NCBI RefSeq assembly: GCF_014698505.1
Contig: NZ_JACJTD010000026.1
Span: 47,487-111,486 of the forward strand
Origin: Nostoc foliaceum FACHB-393
GTDB taxonomy: Bacteria > Cyanobacteriota > Cyanobacteriia > Cyanobacteriales > Nostocaceae
Direction: 5' to 3'
Length of the DNA: 64,000 nucleotides
Below, in pieces: positions 44,722-51,720 of the stretch (position 1 is its first letter; each line of letters opens with the position of its first letter). The translations under genes and the position numbers were made by a program. The notes beneath the pieces were generated by a model that was not told where the DNA came from, did not search any database, and saw only the letters and a program-made list of their open reading frames with translations.

Positions 44722-44926
44722 TCAATAAACTTGTTTAATAACTTTGTCTTTTAACTATGCTGTTATCCCTAATCTGCCTTTGTCTACAAATATTCAAAAC
44801 TCAGAATGGGAGACAGCAAAAAGATATTTGGGTAGTATAGTGTGGTTTTGTACTATAGCACTTCTAGGTTGAGTCTAATACAGACCTAACCCCCAGCCCC
44901 TTCCCTACAAGGGAAGGGGAGTAAGA
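44722..44926. other. Spacer with a common cyanobacterial repeat
   Basis: After the ATP-grasp gene: plain AT-rich DNA, then the words gacctaacccccagcccctt and cctacaagggaaggggag (~44884-44921), a dispersed hairpin repeat that abuts the 200-bp element. No gene. Confidence 0.5.
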
Positions 44927-45126
44927 TTCCATTCCTCTCTCCTAAAAGGCTACGGTGTACACACAAGTCTGAAGTAGTTTAAGAAGCTGGTTTTTACCCC
45001 ACCCTAACCCTCCCCTTGTAAAGGGGAGGGAACTAGATTTCCGGCTTCCCCCCTTTCCAAGGGGGGATTGAGGGGGGTAATTCGACTTGTGTGTACACCG
45101 TAGCCTTTTAGGAGAGAGGAATGGAA
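44927..45126. mobile_element. 200-bp element with perfect 43-bp terminal inverted repeats
   Basis: Bases 44927-44969 and 45084-45126 are exact reverse complements over 43 bp; each holds cctaaaaggctacggtgt and a run of gtacacacaagtc. The 114-bp centre carries two G/C hairpins (cccttgtaaagggg; cccccttccaaggggg). There is no room for a transposase. No clean target duplication is visible. The right end cuts the restriction-like gene at 45108-45305, so it arrived in that gene or rearranged next to it. Confidence 0.88.
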
Positions 45127-45305
45127 GTGAGGTCAAAATCAGCTACATATTCGGGAATTACTTCACTAGGGTCATAGACATCGTAACCAACAGCACTCAA
45201 AAAAGGAACAATTAGTGCCATCTTAGCAGCTTCTTCGCCAACAACTTGGTCAGATCGCTTACGCACTTGTTCAGACACCTTAGCAATATTTTCAGTGAAT
45301 CCCAT
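45108..45305 (-). pseudogene. N-terminal fragment of a type I restriction (HSDR_N-like) protein
   Basis: The first ~58 residues (MGFTENIAKVSEQVRKRSDQ, EEAAKMALIVPFLSAVGYDV, PSEVIPEYVADFD) are the start of the HSDR_N-like proteins common in cyanobacteria, which normally run ~250-400 residues with a PD-(D/E)xK nuclease core. Here the frame enters the terminal repeat of the adjacent element and stops after TSIPLS (45108). The nuclease motif is therefore missing. The ATG at 45305 still has an AGGAG box 8 bases upstream, so a short peptide may be made. The rest of the gene is not found on the other side of the element. Confidence 0.75.
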
Positions 45306-45576
45306 CTTGCTTACTCCTGATACATTAGTGATTATTGATACGTCTTTTTTGTAAAATAGGAGTGATTTGTAAGGTGACGTAGTACATTTAAATTGAAAGT
45401 CTTAGCGCGATCGCCTTCTTCATCACTCCTATAAAAGTATTCCCAAATAAGTACCAGCCTGTAACACTCATCACCTGTTCACAAGTGCAATGGCATCGGT
45501 AATGAGTAACGAGAAATCAGAATGATTTTTTATGAAGCGTCAGTCTATAGGGATTCTCAGAAGAAAAATACTCAAG

Positions 45577-46023
45577 CTAACTTGTTGCAGCTGCTTTGTT
45601 TCCATTCTGGCTGCCATTTTTGCTGCCGTTACCGTTCACACTAGCAATGAATGACGGTTGCTGTGAACTGGGAACTGCTGACTCGCCTCGCAGTCCCTTG
45701 CGGCGCTGGTTCTTAAGAACACCTCCCGCCATACCGTACTCCACACTGCTTTTACCATATTGAGTAGCAACTCCCAACAGCATGTGCTCTGCCATATCTG
45801 CCAACTCGCGCTCTGTTTCGAGCATTTCATAGTACAACTTATCAAGGTTGGAAAGAGCAGTATTGTATAAATTTTCTCTAGTTCGCATCGTCTCAATTAA
45901 GCTTGAGAAGGCCGGTAGGGTGAGTCCATTGCCTACATTTAAATTCGGATCAATTGAGTTGATGCCAGCAGCACGACGCGCTGCTTTTTCTAACACCTGA
46001 GACGTTCTTTTTCTCCGAGCCAT
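45577..46023 (-). CDS. Protein of unknown function with helical core
   Basis: A 148-aa soluble protein. A basic start (MARRKRTSQVLEKAARRA), a central helical segment (TRENLYNTALSNLDKLYYEM, ETERELADMAEHMLLGVATQ, YGKSSVEYGMAGG) and a low-complexity end of Gly, Asn and Ser. The central region looks like a two-helix hairpin. The basic ends suggest binding to DNA, RNA or protein; none is proven. No family name recognised. It starts with ATG 46023 and is upstream of the array. The gap to the HSDR_N fragment (45306-45576) contains nothing assigned. Confidence 0.65.
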   Translation of the reverse strand: MARRKRTSQVLEKAARRAAGINSIDPNLNVGNGLTLPAFSSLIETMRTRENLYNTALSNLDKLYYEMLETERELADMAEHMLLGVATQYGKSSVEYGMAGGVLKNQRRKGLRGESAVPSSQQPSFIASVNGNGSKNGSQNGNKAAATS

Positions 46024-46167
46024 GATATAAACCTTGTAATCCAGTACGGTTAATATTCTTTACTTTAAAAAACTTCCGTATCGATCGGCTTGAGAAAACT
46101 CCAGCAATTATGCAATGGTTTTTGTTACATAGCGATGGTTGTCATGAATGCGCGATATACCGAAATG

Positions 46168-46656
46168 AGAAAGCAATCAAGCTTTTGAGAAAACAATATG
46201 TCTTTTTGCTTGCTGAATCTACTGAAATGAAAAAGCAATTAAGCAGTTTGAGAAAGAAATATGGCTGTTTACTTACTGAATCTACCGAAATGAATACGCG
46301 ATATACCGAAATAGGAAAGCAATTAAGTTTTTGAGAAAGTAATATGTCTTTTTGCTTGCTGAATCTACCGAAATGAGAAAGCAATCAAGCATTTTGAGAA
46401 AGCAATATGGCTTTTTGCTTGCTGAATCTACCGAAATGAGAAAGCAATCAAGCATTTTGAGAAAGCAATATGGCTTTTTGCTTGCTGAATCTACCGAAAT
46501 GAGAAAGCAATCAAGCATTTTGAGAAAGCAATATGGCTTTTTGCTTGCTGAATCTACCGAAATGAGAAAGCAATCAAGCATTTTGAGAAAGCAATATGGC
46601 TTTTTGCTTGCTGAATCTACTGAAATGAGAGAGTAATCAAGCATTTTGAGAAAGCA
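46168..46656. repeat. 63-bp tandem repeat array (about 7-8 units)
   Basis: The word gagaaagcaatcaag starts at 46375, 46438, 46501 and 46564, with a variant at 46627, exactly 63 bp apart; three diverged units precede (from ~46168). Each unit splits into three 21-bp parts; the first two (tgagaaagcaatcaagcatt, tgagaaagcaatatggcttt) match at about 17 of 21 positions. The array ends at the element 46657-46762. Long frames on both strands are due to unit length being a multiple of 3. No promoter, start or composition supports coding. Confidence 0.92.
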
Positions 46657-46762
46657 ATATAGCGGTTCTCGTTTACGTGAGGTACACCCGTAAGGGCACG
46701 GCACTGCCGTGCCCCTACACCTGGCGATATGATGTTGTACCGCATCTGAGTGGGAACTATAT
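46657..46762. repeat. 106-bp palindromic element at the edge of the 63-bp array
   Basis: Left end atatagcggttctcg, right end gtgggaactatat; the ends are inverted (atatagcggttc / gggaactatat). A central 10-bp stem gggcacggca / tgccgtgccc forms a strong hairpin. A shorter relative is at 8273-8350, and the same hairpin core is in 17784-17847. It sits inside the last repeat unit (after gagaaagcaat), and TAT flanks both sides, which would fit a target duplication. It is too short to be autonomous. Confidence 0.75.
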
Positions 46763-46878
46763 GCTTGATTGCTTATTGAAATCAACTTGAGCAGGTATTA
46801 AAACCTTCACAAGCTTTGTCTATCAAGGAATGAGTCATTATTAAATTTCTGCGGCAGAATCAGATCTGTTGTTCACTG

Positions 46879-47901
46879 TTAGACGCTCAAGGAGGGTTCT
46901 AGGGCTAAAGTTTTTGTCAGATCAGCAAGGAGAATGCGATCGCAGAGGTTAAACAATTCTACCTCGGTCTGGGTCTGTCGCATCAGCCGCAGGAAATGAC
47001 CCTCAGCGTCAACACTCAGGGCAATGTAGTTGAGGAACATTTTGAGGTAGCCTACACGCGATCGCTCTGGCATAGTTGCCGCAGTGGGGGTTTGCCATAA
47101 ACGATCAATATAGTTGCGTACTTCTACTAAAGGAACGGGCGTGATTGGCTCGAAGCGCAAAGCCTGCCGAATTTGGTTAAAAAGCCAAGGATTCCCGATC
47201 GCCCAGCGTCCCACCATCACACCCGCCGCACCTGTTTGAGAAAGCACTTCTTGGGCAGTTGTCGCAGAGTTAATATTGCCATTGGCAAGCACTGGACAAT
47301 TGACTCGTCTGACCGCTTCACCGATCAAATCATATTTCACTGCCCCGTGGTACATATCTTTCACTGTGCGACCATGCAAACTCAGCAAATCAATGCTGTG
47401 GCGATTGATGATATCTAGAATTTCGTAAAAGTTATCTGTATTTTCAAAGCCTACGCGCATCTTGACCGTCAAAGGTCGATCGTTGATTGCTTGCCGCAGT
47501 TCTCCTAAAATCCGATCCACTTTTTCTGGTGAGAGCAGCAATCCACCCCCAACCTTTTTGCGATAGATTCTAGGTGCTGGACAGCCCATATTCAAGTCAA
47601 CTCCAGCGATATTATAGTTGCAAAGTTCCTTTGCTGTTCTTACCAAGTCTGGAATGCTTTCGCCAATCATTTGAGCAAAAACAGGGCGACCCGTGTCGTT
47701 TTCGGTGATTGCTGCCAGAATGCTACGATTGAGGCGTGAGGTATCATTGACGCGGAAATACTCGGTGAAAAAGTAGTCAGGACTGCCGTAGTGGGCAATA
47801 ACCTTCATAAACCAAAGGTTTGTCACATCCTGCATGGGCGCTAGAGCGGTGAGGGGTAAGTATGGATAGAGCGAATGGGGGAGCGATACCTGGGACGACA
47901 T
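46879..47901 (-). CDS. dus: tRNA-dihydrouridine synthase
   Basis: A 340-aa FMN enzyme from the ATG at 47901 (MSSQVSLPHSLYP); an in-frame start at 47931 adds 10 residues. It reduces uridines in tRNA D-loops with NADPH. Motifs: LAPMQDVTNLWF (start of the TIM barrel), VDLNMGCPAPRIYRKKVGG with the catalytic Cys loop, TVKMRVGFE, LSLHGRTV, CPVLANGNI and VMVGRWAIGNPWLF. Length and the C-terminal helical domain are normal. DusA/B/C class not assigned; the KKVGGGLLLSP form resembles DusB-like proteins. Single gene, upstream of the 49.5-kb NDH-2 region by 280 bp. Confidence 0.93.
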   Translation of the reverse strand: MSSQVSLPHSLYPYLPLTALAPMQDVTNLWFMKVIAHYGSPDYFFTEYFRVNDTSRLNRSILAAITENDTGRPVFAQMIGESIPDLVRTAKELCNYNIAGVDLNMGCPAPRIYRKKVGGGLLLSPEKVDRILGELRQAINDRPLTVKMRVGFENTDNFYEILDIINRHSIDLLSLHGRTVKDMYHGAVKYDLIGEAVRRVNCPVLANGNINSATTAQEVLSQTGAAGVMVGRWAIGNPWLFNQIRQALRFEPITPVPLVEVRNYIDRLWQTPTAATMPERSRVGYLKMFLNYIALSVDAEGHFLRLMRQTQTEVELFNLCDRILLADLTKTLALEPSLSV

Positions 47902-48181
47902 AGAAATGAAGAGCGTTCGACAAAGCATCACTCTATCAAATTCAGGAAAATAGTGCTTACATTCGGTAAAAGCAGATACTCAAGATGTATCCAGCAAAAA
48001 CCTTCGCCTTCACCAGCCTAGCTATGCCCAAAGACTTCTCGTGTCAGAGCAAGAAAGAGAGGTCGTTCTTTCAAACAGCAGTGCTCTTGCTAATCTTGGT
48101 CGATTGTTATCGTAATGGACTACGCTCCACCTACCTTAAGAGCGATCGCTTCTTAGTCTCGCTCAAGAAGCAGCCCAAAAG

Positions 48182-49528
48182 TTATAGAGGTGTCCCAGAA
48201 GGCTGTTGCACCCTATTGTTAACAGTTTTTGGTTCTACAAAAGCTTCTCTACCTGTAATCAATCTAGAGCGACGATTACGAGTGATATAATTCCACGCCC
48301 ACTGAAATACTACTAGTAATTTAGTGTCAAACTCGATTAAGAAGTAGATGTGAACTAGTAGCCAAAATGCCCAAGCAATGAAACCTGTGAGTTTGATTAA
48401 GCTTAAATCTACAACAGCTAAATTTTGCCCAATCATCGCCAAACTACCCACATCGTTGTAATGAAATTGTGGCAAAGTCTTACCTTGAAGCCGTCGTCGA
48501 ATTAGTTTACCTACATACTCTCCTTGTTGTTTAGCTACAGGTGCAACACCAGGTAAAGGTTTAGCATCTTGATGGGAGAAGTTGGCTAAATCTCCAATTA
48601 CGAAAATGTTGTCATAACCCTCGATAGACAAGTCAGGTTCTACAATTACACGCCCAGAGTAATCGCGCTCTACACCTGTAGTTTCTGCTAAGACTTTCCC
48701 CATTGGGGAACCTTGAACACCTGCTGCCCACAAGATAGTTTTTGAGGCAATTTCTGTAAATTCATTGTCTTGCTTGAAAGTAACAATATCACCTTCAATA
48801 TTTGTCACTCTGGTGTGAGTGTGGAGTTCTACACCTAACTTTTGCAAAGATACTGCTGCTGATGCCGATAACTCTGGCACCATGTGTGGGAGGATGCGAG
48901 GGCCCCCTTGTAATAGTAAAATTTTCGTTTCTGAGGTGTCGATACTGCGGAAATCTTCTTTGAGAGTTTTGTATGCCAATTCTGCGATCGCACCTGCTAA
49001 CTCTACACCAGTCGGGCCACCCCCCACAATCACAAAACTCAACCAAGCACGACGTTTTTCGGGATCAGTTTCTTTTTCTGCTGCTTCAAATGCGCCAAAT
49101 ATCCGGCGACGCATTTCTATCGCATCTTCCACAGTTTTCAAGCCAGGAGCAACTTCTTCCCAATGATCCTTACCAAAATAGGAATGGTTAGCACCTGTGG
49201 CAACAATTAATGTGTCATAAGGTACTACTTCATCACCCAAAATAACTTGTTGCGCTTTTGGATCAATATCATGTACTTCTCCCAACAACACCTTTGTATT
49301 CTTGCTTTTGCTGAATACAGATCGCAATGGTGCGGAAATATCAGAAGGTGATAGCGTACCTGTGGCAACTTGATATAAAAGCGGCTGAAATAGGTGAAAG
49401 TTACGTTTATCAATGAGAGTAACATTTACATTCGCTGCATTCAGACCCTTTGCTGCATACAGTCCACCAAAGCCACCACCAATGATAACAACCTGATGTG
49501 GTGCATTTTTATCAAGTGAGACTTCCAT
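48182..49528 (-). CDS. Type II NADH dehydrogenase (NDH-2)
   Basis: A 448-aa FAD protein that oxidises NAD(P)H and reduces quinone without pumping protons. Two Rossmann motifs: VVIIGGGFGGLYAAKGL (FAD, ~14-30) and SFVIVGGGPTGVELAGAIAE (NADH, ~164-183). The quinone region reads GVAPVAKQQGEYVGKLIRRR, and the C-terminus has a hydrophobic helix (LTGFIAWAFWLLVHIYFLIE) that attaches it to the membrane. Cyanobacteria have several (NdbA/B/C); the subtype is not assigned. It would act at the thylakoid or plasma membrane. The start at ATG 49528 is just before the FAD motif. No operon partner. The upstream 457-bp gap contains one hairpin. Confidence 0.92.
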   Translation of the reverse strand: MEVSLDKNAPHQVVIIGGGFGGLYAAKGLNAANVNVTLIDKRNFHLFQPLLYQVATGTLSPSDISAPLRSVFSKSKNTKVLLGEVHDIDPKAQQVILGDEVVPYDTLIVATGANHSYFGKDHWEEVAPGLKTVEDAIEMRRRIFGAFEAAEKETDPEKRRAWLSFVIVGGGPTGVELAGAIAELAYKTLKEDFRSIDTSETKILLLQGGPRILPHMVPELSASAAVSLQKLGVELHTHTRVTNIEGDIVTFKQDNEFTEIASKTILWAAGVQGSPMGKVLAETTGVERDYSGRVIVEPDLSIEGYDNIFVIGDLANFSHQDAKPLPGVAPVAKQQGEYVGKLIRRRLQGKTLPQFHYNDVGSLAMIGQNLAVVDLSLIKLTGFIAWAFWLLVHIYFLIEFDTKLLVVFQWAWNYITRNRRSRLITGREAFVEPKTVNNRVQQPSGTPL

Positions 49529-49985
49529 AAGAAATATTGCCTTGTGTTAAGAACTTGTAACTATTCTTAACAAAGATGTAACAGCATTATGATAGAGGTT
49601 GCTGTTTATTTAGAACAATTGAAAAAATCATAAAAGTAGTCAAAGTTAGTTCTTACCCTACAAAGAAAATCCCTGTTGTTTTACTCGATTGGAACAGCTT
49701 GGTATAAGGTGACTCTCGAAGCGCACACCTCTCCAGCACCAAGTTAAAACAAAAACTACTTGCGCCGTTCTGTACTGACACCTTTTTTGCTTCTGTTTGA
49801 AATTATCACAAACAGAAGACTCAACATTGTACCAAGGCATTCTATTATCTATTTTATTTTCCTAAGCACTATCAACCGTTTTATTTTCAAGGTAGGTCTA
49901 GACACTCAAAAAAAATTTCTTTAGGGACACTTGGCTGCATTCGTTAGGCAGTATAGGATTTTACTTTAATTGCTTGTGTCTATGC
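49529..49985. other. Intergenic region with one hairpin
   Basis: 457 bp between NDH-2 and the REC-kinase gene. A perfect 10-bp stem cttctgtttg / caaacagaag with a 10-base loop lies at about 49792-49821; no T-run follows on either strand, so it is not a standard terminator. Nothing else assigned. Confidence 0.45.
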
Positions 49986-51149
49986 TTAAACTTCAAGCAA
50001 AGGGAGGGTGACGGTAAAGGTTGTGCCAACTCCAACTTGACTATCGACTATAATATCGCCTCCGTGTGCATCGACACATTTTTTGACGATCGCTAGCCCC
50101 AAGCCAGTACCAGGGATGTTTCCCACATTGTCTGCACGTCGGAAAGGCTGAAATAGTCTCTTTTGGTCTTCTTTAGGAATACCAATTCCCCAATCTTGAA
50201 CTCGGAAAATTACCGCTTTTTCCTCACCAATTAGTTCAAAGCGCACTATGCCGCCCGGTAGTGAATACTTAATTGCATTGCTCAGTAAATTGCCCAAAAT
50301 GTGCCGCAGCAAGCTTTCATCCCATAATGCTTCGTCTAATTGCCCAAAACTGGTGAACACTAAATTCACATGCTTATCACTTGCCATTAATCGAACTTCT
50401 TCGACCATTTGGCGGCAAAAAGCTTCTAAATCTAAGCAGATGAGTTCATACCCCAGCCTACCAGAATCAGCTTTCCCAATGAATGTAACTTCATCCAAGA
50501 GCTTTGCCATATTTTTGATTGCCGAGCGAATCATTTGTAAATGATTCAGTTTTTTCTCTTTGGTCAATCTTTCATCCTGGTTTTGTAGCAAACCAGCAGC
50601 CAAGAGAATAGTATTTAGGGGATTGCGGATGTCATGGGAGAGCATCGAGACAAATTCAGATTTAAACTGGTTGAGTTCATTGGCTTTCACCAGTTCCGCA
50701 GTTCGTTCTTCAACCCGAATTTGTAACGTCTCATTGACCGTGCGTAATGATTCTAAAACCTGCTTGCGCTCGATCGCATAACGTAGCGATCGCACCAACA
50801 CATCTACATTTACCTGGCGCTTGACTAGATAATCTTGTGCCCCCTGCCGGACTGCCTCAATTGCCAGTTCTTCATCATTTGTATTAGTTAGGACAACAAT
50901 TGGGATGCTTGGCGCTTGACTAATTAGCGGAGGTAGAGATGATAATCCTTGGCTGTCAGGTAGAGTTAAATCTAACAAAATAACATCATAATTATACTGA
51001 CTTAGTTCCTGAAATGCTTCCCCCAATCGCTTCACATGAACCAGAGTAAACTCTTGGGACTGGGCTTGCGCCAGAAACTCTTGTAACAACCTTGCATAAG
51101 CTAGGTTATCCTCAATTAACAAGATTTTTACTGAGTAGCTCACAACCAT
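49986..51149 (-). CDS. Response regulator-histidine kinase (REC-HisKA-HATPase)
   Basis: A 387-aa soluble protein. A receiver at ~1-125 with LIEDN, phosphoacceptor D60 in ILLDLTLPDSQG and Lys in YLVKRQ. A coiled linker (~125-160), HisKA with H172 in SMLSHDIRNPLNTILLAAGL, and HATPase with LLSNAIKYS, DWGIGIP, GTGLGLAIV. Output domain none, so it relays phosphate to another protein. It is the third gene of the phytochrome operon, 124 bp after the Rcp gene; the spacer is low-complexity C/T-rich. A role as a downstream relay for light signals is inference. ATG start at 51149. Confidence 0.92.
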   Translation of the reverse strand: MVVSYSVKILLIEDNLAYARLLQEFLAQAQSQEFTLVHVKRLGEAFQELSQYNYDVILLDLTLPDSQGLSSLPPLISQAPSIPIVVLTNTNDEELAIEAVRQGAQDYLVKRQVNVDVLVRSLRYAIERKQVLESLRTVNETLQIRVEERTAELVKANELNQFKSEFVSMLSHDIRNPLNTILLAAGLLQNQDERLTKEKKLNHLQMIRSAIKNMAKLLDEVTFIGKADSGRLGYELICLDLEAFCRQMVEEVRLMASDKHVNLVFTSFGQLDEALWDESLLRHILGNLLSNAIKYSLPGGIVRFELIGEEKAVIFRVQDWGIGIPKEDQKRLFQPFRRADNVGNIPGTGLGLAIVKKCVDAHGGDIIVDSQVGVGTTFTVTLPLLEV

Positions 51150-51273
51150 AATCTTCGGGTTTCACCCCCTATTGCTCCTCTATCTTGTAATTAATCATTT
51201 GTCATTTGTCCCCTTGTCTCCCCCTGCCTCCCCTACCTCCTCTGCTCTCCCTGCTTCCCCTGTTCCCTCTGCC

Positions 51274-51720
51274 TCACTCCGATGGTAGCGTCACAGTAGA
51301 GAGCCAAAAATCTTCAATACTCTTGACGATTTGAAATAATTGGTTGAGGTTGCGAGATTTAGTGATATAGCAATTTACATGTAAATTGTAGCTATGAAAA
51401 ATGTCATCCTCATTTTTTGAGGTTGTTAGCACAACAACTGGAATACGCTTTAGTACTGGGTCGGCTTTTATTTCCGCCAGTACTTCTCGACCATCTTTTT
51501 TAGGCAAATTCAAATCCAGCAGGATGAGGTCAGGGCGCGCTGCATCAGCATATTCACCTTCTTGGCGTAAATAAGCCATAGCATCTATGCCATCCCTGAC
51601 CGTTACCACTTGGTAAGGCACTGAACTATTTTTCAATGCTTCTTGGATTAAGCGAATGTCAGCTTTATTGTCCTCGACCAAAAAGATGGTTTTGTGTTTT
51701 TCTCCCGTTTCTACGCTCAA
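51274..51720 (-). CDS. rcpA: Response regulator of the Rcp1 type (phytochrome partner)
   Basis: A 148-aa single-domain receiver. Start chosen as TTG at 51720 because GGAGG lies 8 bases upstream (gttggaggacgcgaac); an upstream GTG at 51768 lacks this. Motifs: FLVEDNKADIRLIQEAL, phosphoacceptor D69 in LILLDLNLPKKDG, TTSKNEDDI, CYITKSRNLNQLF. The ADIRLIQ helix and KKDG are typical of Rcp1-like regulators that receive phosphate from Cph1-type kinases. No output domain. It overlaps the 3' end of the phytochrome gene by 56 bp, so expression should be coupled. It dimerises in the family. Confidence 0.92.
   Translation of the reverse strand: MSVETGEKHKTIFLVEDNKADIRLIQEALKNSSVPYQVVTVRDGIDAMAYLRQEGEYADAARPDLILLDLNLPKKDGREVLAEIKADPVLKRIPVVVLTTSKNEDDIFHSYNLHVNCYITKSRNLNQLFQIVKSIEDFWLSTVTLPSE

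Noticed and set aside
6501..46656. CRISPR arrays
   Set aside because: All tandem arrays are direct, head-to-tail repeats without unique spacers, and no cas gene is present.
46110..46785. Repetitive frames (MRKQSSILRKQYGFLLAEST type) on the 63-bp array
   Set aside because: Same reason; the repeat reads open on both strands, and the minus-strand frame also runs through a palindromic element.
47985..48290. 101-codon frame on the plus strand
   Set aside because: Overlaps the 3' end of the NDH-2 gene on the other strand and has no homologue-like motif.
49792..49821. Hairpin as terminator
   Set aside because: Perfect stem but no T-run on either strand and no gene end nearby in the right position.
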